From assembly GCA_027858355.1 (NCBI GenBank), contig JAQICW010000518.1:1-6095 (forward strand): a stretch of 6,095 nt of DNA, written 5' to 3'. The stretch's first letter is position 1. Each line of letters starts with the position of its first letter. Positions 1 through 6,095 of the stretch are shown in pieces. Source of the DNA: Desulfobacula sp. GTDB lineage: Bacteria > Desulfobacterota > Desulfobacteria > Desulfobacterales > Desulfobacteraceae. The notes under the pieces were generated by a model, which saw only the letters and a program-made list of their open reading frames with translations, did no database searches and was not told the origin of the DNA. Made by a program: the position numbers and the translations under genes.

Positions 1-65
1 GCTGAAGCTTTGCTTCACCATGTCCTTCATAACGCAGTTATGCGGCTGTGAAGCAAAGCTTCAGC
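1..65. repeat. Inverted repeat, 18-base arms, with nested hairpins
   Basis: The arms at 1-18 and 48-65 are perfect reverse complements. The 29-base spacer contains a second small hairpin, CATAAC/GTTATG, at 28-33 and 37-42. Each arm is also nearly self-complementary (TGAAGC, three bases, GCTTCA), so each can fold alone; the right arm does so inside a larger hairpin closed by CGGC/GCCG (43-67). The repeat starts at the first base of the window, so the left arm may be longer than seen. The stop codon of the coding remnant (61-63) lies inside the right arm. No T-run follows on either strand, so a standard intrinsic terminator is unlikely. A REP-like palindromic repeat or the edge of a small mobile element fits better, but the family is not recognised. 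Confidence 0.7.
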
Positions 66-216
66 CGTACCATATAATCGGGCTAATTTCCAGCCCGCCC
101 CCGTGTGTCCGGTCATGAACCACCCAAATCACCGGCTCGCCCGGTGCATTTTGATTGTTGAAATCTATAATGCAATAATCTCGACCTGCTGTTTTATTCC
201 TCACGCTAAATAAAGA
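61..216 (-). pseudogene. C-terminal coding remnant, in frame after the helicase stop
   Basis: Directly after the helicase stop codon (217-219) the same minus-strand frame stays open for 51 codons and ends at TGA (61-63). A GTG at 202-204 could give 47 residues, but no ribosome binding site precedes it. The sequence looks like the end of a real domain: a stretch reading CIIDFNN, then GEPVIWVVHD, then ending ISPIIWYG. The alternating hydrophobic pattern suggests beta strands, faintly like the C-terminal part of SMI1/KNR4 (SUKH) proteins; that family guess is weak. Base composition differs sharply from the neighbouring genes: 53 of 90 bases are G or C at 61-150, against 25 of 90 at 661-750 inside the helicase gene. 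The likely explanation is that the AT-rich block inserted into, or recombined with, an older gene and left its 3' end. A short real gene remains possible. Confidence 0.4.
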
Positions 217-1980
217 TTAATTCAAATCATGAATCTCAATTTTTAGCCCGTGCAAAGCGTCCCTTTTTTCTTGATCTAAGGTTGGGATACAAATAATCAA
301 GTTATTCTTTGCCCTACTAAGCGCGACATAATATATTCGACACTCATCATCTTCAGATTCGATGGTTGGACTTATAATGTGCTTTAGATCATCCTCAGAC
401 TCTAAAGCAACAAAAACTGTTTCAAATTCGCTTCCTTTTGCTTTATGAATGGTTCGAATGTTGCTAATATCCTCTTTTACCCTAAGGCACTGGATCATGT
501 CGCTGCAACTCCATTTTTCAGCAAAAGCTTTTGCCTTTCCAGAACTAATGGCGGCACCTATCTTAATATTAAAATCACTAAGAAGATAATTGTAATAATG
601 ATTGCCAAATTCTCGAAGGTTAGTCTCTTTGAAATAGTTCCATTCGTTTACAATTTTAATAAGGAGAGCAACAGATATCTTTTGTTTAGTGTATTTTGGT
701 ATGATTTTTTTATTTTTATACCTTCTTATACACCGTTCAATTGTCTTGATTGATTCTTTAAAATTTTTTTGGAATGACAATTCGAGAGCAAGAAGTATTG
801 AATATAAAAAATTGGTCCGTTCAGAATTTGAATCAACAGATCTAATTTCTTTCCATAGGTCATCTAATTTGCAACCCTTCTGGGATTTTATTTGGCCAGC
901 ATAATCATTTCTTCGAGTAAGAACAACTGGAGTGATTTCAAATTTTTTTTCAAGGTTTTCCATGACAATCTCTATCGGACCTACATATACTTTAACAGAT
1001 ACCCCATTTTTTTTATTAATTGATTTTTGCTCAATATCATTGCTGCGTATATGATTTAATACTTGGATGATTTTTTCTGTTGATCGTCTGTTATTTTCAA
1101 TTTTGTAATCAATCTGATTGTCGAATATAAAACATTCAAAATCATTTCTGCAGGCTCCTTGAAATCCATAAATGGATTGGGCAGGATCACCGATAACTCC
1201 TACTATTGAACCCGACTCTCCAATTTTTTTCATTATTGCTGTTTGAATAGGATTGGTATCTTGAAACTCATCAACATATACATATGGAAATTTCGCTCTT
1301 AAAAAATCAAGTATCTCAGGAAATTTTTTGATAAGAGAATATGAAAAATACAGAACATCTTCATGATGTAGTATTCCCACATTCCAATAAAAATTTTTAT
1401 AATTGCCAAGCTTTTCTTCCTTAATCCAATATGGGCCAACATTTCTTTTATAATTTGATTTTGGAAGGCATATAAGCTCATTGTTTTCGTCTTGAAAACA
1501 CCAATCAAGGTCCAAAAGGCACTCATGAACCTTTTTATTATTTTTAGCCCAAACTAACTTTTGATCGCATTTCCAGTCGTAAACGAATTTTGGATTTGGA
1601 ATATGCTCGACGTGACCATCCAATGCTTTTATATTGAGAAGAGGTTTTCCGTCTTCATTCTTTAATAAAAAACCATATGGTTTCACTATATTAGAATATA
1701 AAAAGCTATGTATTGTTTTAACTTCAACTCTTTCAGCAGATTGCTTAAGCCGGCCCTGGATTTCCTCAGCGCCAGAGTTTGTGTATGTGATACATGCAAT
1801 TTTCCGTGTTAATCCTAACCTCTTTGATCGTTTTACGACATTTTTGATATGTTTTATAAGCCAATGTGTTTTACCGGCACCTGGTCCAGCAAAAATACGG
1901 AAATGTTTCTCTATATCAGGGAGTTCCGAATCAGAATCAATGGTTTTGCAATTATCCCAATCAATCATGCGATCATCCAT
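217..1980 (-). CDS. gajB: UvrD/Rep-like superfamily 1 helicase, GajB-like
   Basis: Predicted 3'-5' DNA helicase/translocase of 587 residues, partner of the OLD nuclease encoded just upstream. The SF1A motifs appear in order: Walker A GPGAGKT (32-38), motif Ia ITYTNSGAEEI (64-74), TIHSF (89-93), motif II VDEFQDTN (236-243), motif III GDPAQSIYGFQG (264-275), motif IV NNRRS (296-300), motif V TIHKAKGSEF (510-519) and motif VI YYVALSRAK (550-558). All ATPase residues expected for the family are present, so the enzyme looks active. It is larger than Bacillus GajB (roughly 490-500 residues); extra length lies between the TIHSF motif and motif II (about 95-230) and in the region around 360-500. The ATG at 1978-1980 overlaps the end of the OLD gene by 8 bases, with only a poor upstream Shine-Dalgarno, which suggests translational coupling. 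A solitary UvrD-like helicase is the alternative, but the gene order argues for Gabija. Confidence 0.88.
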   Translation of the reverse strand: MDDRMIDWDNCKTIDSDSELPDIEKHFRIFAGPGAGKTHWLIKHIKNVVKRSKRLGLTRKIACITYTNSGAEEIQGRLKQSAERVEVKTIHSFLYSNIVKPYGFLLKNEDGKPLLNIKALDGHVEHIPNPKFVYDWKCDQKLVWAKNNKKVHECLLDLDWCFQDENNELICLPKSNYKRNVGPYWIKEEKLGNYKNFYWNVGILHHEDVLYFSYSLIKKFPEILDFLRAKFPYVYVDEFQDTNPIQTAIMKKIGESGSIVGVIGDPAQSIYGFQGACRNDFECFIFDNQIDYKIENNRRSTEKIIQVLNHIRSNDIEQKSINKKNGVSVKVYVGPIEIVMENLEKKFEITPVVLTRRNDYAGQIKSQKGCKLDDLWKEIRSVDSNSERTNFLYSILLALELSFQKNFKESIKTIERCIRRYKNKKIIPKYTKQKISVALLIKIVNEWNYFKETNLREFGNHYYNYLLSDFNIKIGAAISSGKAKAFAEKWSCSDMIQCLRVKEDISNIRTIHKAKGSEFETVFVALESEDDLKHIISPTIESEDDECRIYYVALSRAKNNLIICIPTLDQEKRDALHGLKIEIHDLN

Positions 1981-4027
1981 TTATCCAAGTTATTGCTTCA
2001 TTAAAATTAGTTGGTACATTGAATGGGGCAGGCTTGTCAGAATTTATATTCCTCCTCAAATTATATTCAAGCTGCATTGCATGTTCACCTTTTGCATTAG
2101 ACACAGCCTTAAAGTAATGATAAGCGATTATTCCTTTTTTCTTATCATCCTCTTCCCAACCAGATTTCTCAAGAAAACTGTAGACAGCTGCATCAACATT
2201 AGGAGTTTCTTTCAGAGATTTAAAATCTTTAGTGGAATAGTTGTCCATGAGCTTTTCTATAATTTTTCTATGCTTAGGGATAACGCTGTCGGTAATAATA
2301 AGTTTGCAATCAGGGTTTTCAAAAGCAATATCATATTCCAACGTTTTACCTTTTCCAGATTCATTGCAGAAGATACTGATATTTGGTGATTTTTCAGTCT
2401 TTAATGAAATAACATTATCCGCGATACCTTTATGGTTTTCGTCGTCTATTATTTCAAAAGGATAGCACTTTTTCCATTTTGTATCTTCCAAAAGAGTAGG
2501 GTCGGAATCAACAATGGATGCAACCTTTCTATTGATTGCGTGTTTTTTGAAAGAGTCTTTTTTATCAAAATTGAAAAGCTTTAAAAAATGATCAAAATAT
2601 CTACCGCCAATATTCACAACAGAAATATGACTGTCAATCAAAGGTTTTTTTTCATATTCGCTAAGGCAGTTAAGCAGAATCTGTTCAGCCAAGCCTTCAA
2701 CCAAAATCACTTTATCTGAAAAAAGCATATCGGATTTGGTTGCATCCAAAAAACGTTCTACATATGCCTTCGACTTTTTATCTTCCTCTTTTGTCAGATC
2801 AAAAACATTCCCTGGATAGGCAACACATAGGTTATCGGAATCATCAACATACATGCATGTGATTTCGTCAAGTGCAACGGCTGCTGTAATATGGGTTGAG
2901 TGAGTTGTGATGAAAAGCTGTCGCACTTGCTTTTCACGATTGATGTTCTCTTTTAAGAATTTTAAAAGCTTGAATTGCATTGCCGGATGCAGGTGAGCTT
3001 CCGGCTCCTCAATGATAAGCATAGGAAATACTTTTGCGTTTTCAGCCCCAATATAACTCGAACAATCCATCTGCATTTTTGCCAAAACTAAGGCAATATA
3101 AATTAAATTGTTATACCCAAGACCGTTGTGAGTGGCAGGAATGGATAATCCCGTCTTATTTTCAATTAAGAGCTTTAAAGCGGAGAGCAATTCTGATTCA
3201 CTGATTTCGCCTTCAAAAATAGGATTGCCACCAAACGATGCACCTGTATATGTTGAATATTTTAAAATTGCATCAACATCCACTCTCTTTTCTAGAGAAT
3301 CGATAACTGTTTTTGAATCTTTATAAAATTGGGCTTCCCTTTTATCAACCTCTGTCTGCTTCTGATCTTCATCCAGCTCGTCATCTTTTGCTATATCATC
3401 ATCTAAGAAGTAATCTAAAATTTCTTTCAACATGGGATTTTTACCTGTGAACATGGTCTTTTCAACGTCCCTTACAGGCCCCAAAAATTGGAAATCAAAC
3501 CTGTCCAATTTTTCCGGTTCAGCTCTATTATTGAATTCGAGATGCCCTCCGTATATTCTCGAAACATATTTTCTTATAAATTTTCTTTTGATCATCCTCC
3601 AGTAGTCTTTGTTGGTTTGGCTTGCTTTAGATAATTTTTCAATCTCTTTTTCATAGTCCTCTAATTCCCTATCTGGAAGGAAGAATGAGTACGTGAGCAT
3701 CGCTTCATAAGGAGGGTTGATATCCAAAAGCCAGGTTGAAACTGTATTTTGGTCTTCTTTATTTTCGTTTTCAGGCTTTTCTGACTGCCTCATAATAGCT
3801 GAAATATCTATCCGTGGTGGGCTTTTAAAATCGTCAATTGATTGGTTAAAATCATCAACCGTAAGCCTTTTTGAAGTTTTATTATCAAAAATCAAGGCCA
3901 AAGCCTTTAACAGATTTGTTTTCCCTGAGTTATTGTGTCCTATGATGACATTAACACCATCGTTAAATACAATTTCAGTATCATTGAAATTGCGGAAGTT
4001 CTTCAACTTAATTTTCGAAACATACAC
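1973..4027 (-). CDS. gajA: OLD-family ATPase with TOPRIM nuclease domain, GajA-like
   Basis: Predicted ATP-regulated DNA endonuclease of 684 residues. The N-terminal ABC-type ATPase half begins VSKIKLKNFRNF and has Walker A GHNNSGKT (30-37), a signature-like segment HNGLGYNNL (300-308), Walker B LIIEEPEAHLHP (337-348) and the switch histidine in TTHSTH (374-379). The C-terminal TOPRIM half has VILVEG with E444 and E448, the metal-binding DSD (507-509), and the late OLD motifs TLEYD (562-566) and KGE (646-648). It is longer than Bacillus GajA (about 580 residues); a highly acidic stretch lies near 209-223. OLD proteins next to a UvrD-like helicase are class 2 OLD, the GajA group. The chosen start is GTG at 4025-4027, because AAAGGA sits 8 bases upstream and the protein then begins at the conserved first strand. 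A TTG at 4046-4048 would add 7 residues but has no visible binding site. The gap to the upstream gene is 108 bases. Confidence 0.88.
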   Translation of the reverse strand: MYVSKIKLKNFRNFNDTEIVFNDGVNVIIGHNNSGKTNLLKALALIFDNKTSKRLTVDDFNQSIDDFKSPPRIDISAIMRQSEKPENENKEDQNTVSTWLLDINPPYEAMLTYSFFLPDRELEDYEKEIEKLSKASQTNKDYWRMIKRKFIRKYVSRIYGGHLEFNNRAEPEKLDRFDFQFLGPVRDVEKTMFTGKNPMLKEILDYFLDDDIAKDDELDEDQKQTEVDKREAQFYKDSKTVIDSLEKRVDVDAILKYSTYTGASFGGNPIFEGEISESELLSALKLLIENKTGLSIPATHNGLGYNNLIYIALVLAKMQMDCSSYIGAENAKVFPMLIIEEPEAHLHPAMQFKLLKFLKENINREKQVRQLFITTHSTHITAAVALDEITCMYVDDSDNLCVAYPGNVFDLTKEEDKKSKAYVERFLDATKSDMLFSDKVILVEGLAEQILLNCLSEYEKKPLIDSHISVVNIGGRYFDHFLKLFNFDKKDSFKKHAINRKVASIVDSDPTLLEDTKWKKCYPFEIIDDENHKGIADNVISLKTEKSPNISIFCNESGKGKTLEYDIAFENPDCKLIITDSVIPKHRKIIEKLMDNYSTKDFKSLKETPNVDAAVYSFLEKSGWEEDDKKKGIIAYHYFKAVSNAKGEHAMQLEYNLRRNINSDKPAPFNVPTNFNEAITWING

Positions 4028-4035
4028 AGATGTAA

Positions 4036-4041
4036 TCCTTT
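4036..4041 (-). promoter_or_regulatory. Ribosome binding site deciding the OLD start
   Basis: The minus strand reads AAAGGA, followed by 8 bases and then GTG (4025-4027). This lies inside the coding region that would result from the upstream TTG start (4046-4048), and it is the reason for preferring the shorter protein. Confidence 0.6.
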
Positions 4042-4135
4042 CGAGCAACTATTAGCGCTTAGTTCTTAACTTTTAATTGGCTCTTCTCTGTTTCAAGTTA
4101 GTAGGTCAACATTTGACTCACCCAACGTTCTTTTT

Positions 4136-4885
4136 TTATCTTCTCATTCCATCTAATGTCACAAACCTTGAATACAATTCTTGCTTAAGTGTTTCTAAAC
4201 CTTCCCCATTGTTGAGGTATTTCGCATATCGATGGTGCTGTAGGTCGAATGGAATGTCTTGCTCTGACTGTGTTATTGGCACTACATGTTTGCCTAAAGT
4301 GTGAGCAATGCCTGCTTCATAAAACACGTTTGGGTTTTTTCCGCTGAAATCACACACGACGATAAAAGATTGAAAAATCAATGAAAAAACATCTTGTATG
4401 ACGGTTGAATGGTTCCATATGTCATCCACTCGCTTACAAGCAAAACCCGCCATGACGGAAGCATTAGATATCGCTGAATGAACGGCATTAAAACTGGGAC
4501 TAAATGGCATCATTACGGAGACTAACTGTGAATCCAATTGTTCCTCAGGAATGGAAAAAATATTTGGAGAAAAAACTATTTTTCTTCCAATCGTCTTTTC
4601 ACTTGAAATATCTTCTCCACTGTTCTTGCACTTATCTTGTATATAGTTGTTTACTACACCAAGATTCTCATCGTTTGGGCCTATCATCTTTCTTAAGAAA
4701 ACCAATGCAAGCCCATCATAATCTGGATCACCCCAATTTAGGCTTCGAATCAACCTTGGATGATTTTCTACTTCATCTATGATGTTTGTGAGCGCACCTA
4801 ATTCTCGCCAGTTTGATACGTCGAAATCTTCTACTACAGCATTTTTTAGTTGAATAAGTTCTGGTCCCGTCAATTTTGATTGCAC
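4136..4885 (-). CDS. Effector-associated-like domain fused to a nucleoside deoxyribosyltransferase/TIR-like domain
   Basis: Predicted 249-residue cytoplasmic protein of two parts. The C-terminal part (about 118-249) has the pattern of the nucleoside 2-deoxyribosyltransferase/TIR-like fold: SVMMPF (123-128), then CDFSGKNPNVFYEAGIAH (178-195) and PFDL (212-215). E190 in YEAGIAH is the likely catalytic glutamate. Such domains cleave N-glycosidic bonds in nucleotides, and relatives act as effectors in bacterial immunity. The N-terminal part (about 5-85) is helical, begins LTGPELIQL, carries WGDPDYD (51-57) and ends near YIQ. It resembles the small death-like effector-associated domains that sit in front of TIR, caspase and protease effectors; this match is from memory of the pattern and is less certain. 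The preferred start is GTG at 4883-4885, with AAAGGA 9 bases upstream. A TTG at 4922-4924 would add 13 residues without a good binding site. No matching adaptor-bearing partner is visible in this window. Confidence 0.72.
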   Translation of the reverse strand: MQSKLTGPELIQLKNAVVEDFDVSNWRELGALTNIIDEVENHPRLIRSLNWGDPDYDGLALVFLRKMIGPNDENLGVVNNYIQDKCKNSGEDISSEKTIGRKIVFSPNIFSIPEEQLDSQLVSVMMPFSPSFNAVHSAISNASVMAGFACKRVDDIWNHSTVIQDVFSLIFQSFIVVCDFSGKNPNVFYEAGIAHTLGKHVVPITQSEQDIPFDLQHHRYAKYLNNGEGLETLKQELYSRFVTLDGMRR

Positions 4886-4894
4886 GTGGTTAAT

Positions 4895-4900
4895 TCCTTT
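4895..4900 (-). promoter_or_regulatory. Ribosome binding site deciding the start of the TIR-like gene
   Basis: The minus strand reads AAAGGA, then 9 bases, then GTG (4883-4885). The encoded protein then begins directly at its conserved-looking LTGPE segment. The alternative TTG at 4922-4924 has no purine-rich site in front of it. Confidence 0.5.
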
Positions 4901-4935
4901 TAGTTCGTTTAAGATCTGCAGCAATCTGGTATAAC

Positions 4936-4962
4936 AAAAAAAATGTACAACTGAACTGTTGT
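4936..4962 (-). terminator. Weak terminator-like hairpin with T8 tract
   Basis: On the minus strand, downstream of the RES gene, a 5-bp inverted repeat ACAAC/GTTGT (4947-4951 and 4958-4962, 6-base loop) is followed three bases later by eight T residues (4936-4943). The order is that of an intrinsic terminator, but the stem is short and AT-rich, so it would at best be leaky. If it works, it would lower transcription from the RES gene into the three genes after it. Confidence 0.25.
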
Positions 4963-5001
4963 GGGGTGCATGGTCCTTTGCGTGTCTCTACCAGCAGCGG
5001 C

Positions 5002-5925
5002 TTAGGTGCTATCTTTGTAGAAATTATCTTCCCAAACAAAGGATGAATTAAAAGGGCCGAAATCAACAACTCTTTTGTGTGGAATTACAACTATTTCATC
5101 CTTGTTTGCTTTAATGTAACAATAATTAACCTCATCTAATGCTGTATATCGATCGACTGCAGATGGACACAAGGCAACATTTACCCCATGCCCATTAGTC
5201 TTGACACTTGGGTATGTGACACCATTTAAGGGAGTGGCTTCAAAAACGTACTGAGCGTAGGCTGCAGAAATTATATAGTCCTCATGGGTCTGTATGTCCG
5301 GCTTTGAAAATTCGTCGGAGATGAATTCCATGATTTGCTTAATAGACTCCACCTCAGTTTTTTTTAGTTTCGATTCAAAATTTTCTATAAAGTGATTGAA
5401 TCCAACATTAACCCATTCAATTTTTTCGACATATCTTTTGGAGAATAAAACTTGAGCAACATTTATAGGATGAATAACTTTCCAAGCTGCTATTGTACAG
5501 GCGAATTCTTGTGGCAGAATACTATAACCCGGATCGGTGTTTCTGAATATTTCCTTTATTTCTGACAAAACAGTTTCAGTTGCTGCTTCACGACCTTCCG
5601 TTCCTAATACACCATAAAAGACTGATTGTACTGGGGCGGATGCCCTTCCATAGCTTTTTACTGCCCAGTCATCTGGACGATATGACAATTCCTTCTCAGA
5701 ATTAAAAAGAGTCTCATTAGTATTAATTCTCGCACGTAATATATACATACCTTTATGAATAATTCCCTCACAAGTGGGTATAATTCCAATATTGTAAAGG
5801 AGTATCGTCATCATTTTACGTAGCGAAATTCCTGAACGGTTAGCAATTTTTAATGATTGGATTAAATCGAGAACAGCATCTCTATCGGGTATTTTATTGA
5901 TAGAAGCCCCTTGCTTTGTATCCAT
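5002..5925 (-). CDS. RES-domain protein, predicted NAD+-consuming enzyme
   Basis: Predicted 307-residue cytoplasmic protein. The central and C-terminal parts match the RES fold, named for conserved Arg, Glu and Ser: YILRARI (61-67, candidate arginine R64 or R66), YGRASAP (92-98) followed by FYG, a glutamate in AATETVLSEI (E117) and the serine in GVTYPSV (S240), followed by HGVNVALCP (246-254). Characterised RES toxins degrade NAD+ and are usually shorter (roughly 150-230 residues) and paired with an Xre/DUF2384 antitoxin. Here there is an extra N-terminal segment of about 60 residues, a long middle insert (about 125-215), and no antitoxin gene beside it in the window. The ATG start is supported by GAGGTGG 7 bases upstream. 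It is the first gene of the block, 116 bases before the TIR-like gene. Activity on NAD+ is inferred from the family only. Confidence 0.75.
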   Translation of the reverse strand: MDTKQGASINKIPDRDAVLDLIQSLKIANRSGISLRKMMTILLYNIGIIPTCEGIIHKGMYILRARINTNETLFNSEKELSYRPDDWAVKSYGRASAPVQSVFYGVLGTEGREAATETVLSEIKEIFRNTDPGYSILPQEFACTIAAWKVIHPINVAQVLFSKRYVEKIEWVNVGFNHFIENFESKLKKTEVESIKQIMEFISDEFSKPDIQTHEDYIISAAYAQYVFEATPLNGVTYPSVKTNGHGVNVALCPSAVDRYTALDEVNYCYIKANKDEIVVIPHKRVVDFGPFNSSFVWEDNFYKDST

Positions 5926-5932
5926 TTTTATT

Positions 5933-5939
5933 CCACCTC
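5933..5939 (-). promoter_or_regulatory. Strong ribosome binding site of the RES gene
   Basis: The minus strand reads GAGGTGG, 7 bases before the ATG (5923-5925). Six bases match the 16S rRNA anti-Shine-Dalgarno. It is the best such site in the window and fixes the RES start. Confidence 0.75.
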
Positions 5940-5980
5940 ATGCGTACGGTTGTTGTTTTAATGACACAGAACTTTAAACA

Positions 5981-5990
5981 TCACCGGTGA
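5981..5990. repeat. 10-base perfect palindrome between intron end and RES gene
   Basis: TCACCGGTGA is its own reverse complement. It sits directly at the inferred 3' exon junction of the group II intron and about 55 bases upstream of the RES start codon. It could be part of the intron target site or a small operator; nothing in the sequence decides between these. No convincing -35/-10 pair was found in the 66-base leader. Confidence 0.4.
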
Positions 5991-6034
5991 AATGCCGGGT
6001 AGCCGGGGGCTGTTGCCAGCCCCAAGCCCCCTAA

Positions 6035-6068
6035 GAACCGGACATGAGACTTTCACCTCATCCGGCTC
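6035..6068 (-). ncRNA. Group II intron domain V catalytic hairpin
   Basis: The 34-nt hairpin folds exactly as expected: 8 outer pairs (GAGCCGGA with TCCGGTTC), a two-base TG bulge on the 3' side, 6 inner pairs including two G-T wobbles, and a GAAA tetraloop. The catalytic triad is AGC (second to fourth bases), as in most group II classes; class C introns usually have CGC, so class C is unlikely. Every structural element is intact, so this end of the ribozyme does not look degraded. Confidence 0.92.
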
Positions 6069-6083
6069 AAGCATTGATAAGGC

Positions 6084-6095
6084 GTGTGGCCACAC
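6084..6095. repeat. 12-base palindrome at the window edge
   Basis: GTGTGGCCACAC is a perfect palindrome ending at the last base. It lies in the part of the group II intron just before domain V, probably the tail of domain IV or the end of the intron reading frame. It may be only the visible part of a longer structure. Confidence 0.35.

Larger units (their letters stand above)
5992..6095 (-). mobile_element. Group II intron, 3' end (partial, runs off window)
   Basis: Reading the minus strand from 6095, a short stretch attributable to the end of domain IV is followed by a complete domain V (6035-6068) and domain VI (about 5992-6034). Domain VI folds as a GGGGCTG/CAGCCCC stem capped by GCAA, with an outer GGG/CCC stem interrupted by a single bulged A (6000), the expected branch point. 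The intron should end 8 bases later in AT, near 5992, which fits the usual A-pyrimidine end; this boundary is uncertain by a few bases. Domains I-III and the reverse transcriptase would lie beyond the right edge. The intron is in the same orientation as the defence genes, so they sit in or after its 3' exon. Confidence 0.85.

Noticed and set aside
28..67. Integron attC site suggested by CATAAC and GTTATG.
   Set aside because: The two core-like boxes are only three bases apart and do not fit the RYYYAAC/GTTRRRY consensus or spacing of attC.
79..146. Two 6-bp hairpins (CGGGCT/AGCCCG at 79-97, CACCGG/CCGGTG at 130-146) as terminators for the helicase gene.
   Set aside because: Neither is followed by a T-run on the minus strand, and both lie in GC-rich sequence that reads as coding.
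1634..2389. A 251-codon open frame on the plus strand across the OLD/helicase junction.
   Set aside because: It lies opposite two genes with complete, conserved motifs, its product is rich in Phe, Ile, Ser and Cys without domain character, and it has no credible start context.
4105..4117. Small inverted repeat GTCAA/TTGAC in the gap before the OLD gene.
   Set aside because: A 5-bp stem in an AT-rich gap is expected by chance, and no promoter elements surround it.
4928..4957. A possible promoter before the TIR-like gene (minus-strand TATACC as -10).
   Set aside because: The -35 match at suitable spacing is poor, and the T8 run dominates the region.
4925..4985. Possible upstream extension of the TIR-like gene by -1 frameshifting at the T8 run, joining an ATG with a nearby AAGGA to the main frame.
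   Set aside because: The AAGGA is only two bases from that ATG, the encoded leader looks like noise, and a good internal GTG start with AAAGGA upstream (4883-4885) explains the gene without a frameshift.

Overview
The window holds a compact, AT-rich, four-gene block with every gene on the minus strand, so it reads from right to left. It resembles a prokaryotic anti-phage defence island. The host cannot be named from this sequence. A group II intron and Shine-Dalgarno sites point to a bacterium, and short GC-rich flanks around an AT-rich block suggest horizontal acquisition.

Layout in transcription order. At the right edge (5992-6095) is the 3' end of a group II intron. Its domain V is a textbook 34-nt hairpin, followed by domain VI with a bulged branch-point A. 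About 65 bases past the intron end the first gene starts: a RES-domain protein (5002-5925, predicted NAD+-consuming enzyme) with a strong ribosome binding site. Next is a two-domain protein (4136-4885) with an N-terminal helical domain resembling effector-associated (death-like) adaptors and a C-terminal domain of the nucleoside 2-deoxyribosyltransferase/TIR-like fold. Then come an OLD-family ATPase with a TOPRIM nuclease domain (1973-4027) and a UvrD/Rep-type superfamily 1 helicase (217-1980), overlapping by 8 bases. An OLD-TOPRIM protein followed by a UvrD-like helicase is the hallmark of the Gabija defence system (GajA-GajB).

Left of the helicase, the same reading frame continues past the stop as a GC-rich coding remnant of about 50 codons (61-216). 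It ends inside an inverted repeat with 18-base arms (1-65). No intergenic stretch exceeds 300 bases.

How the genes may work together (inference): the GajA/GajB pair would sense or cut invading DNA, while the two upstream proteins carry domains from families that attack NAD+ or nucleotides. The set could be a Gabija-type system extended with nucleotide- or NAD+-depleting effectors, or two independent defence modules side by side. A weak hairpin followed by a T8 run between the RES gene and the second gene allows the second reading.
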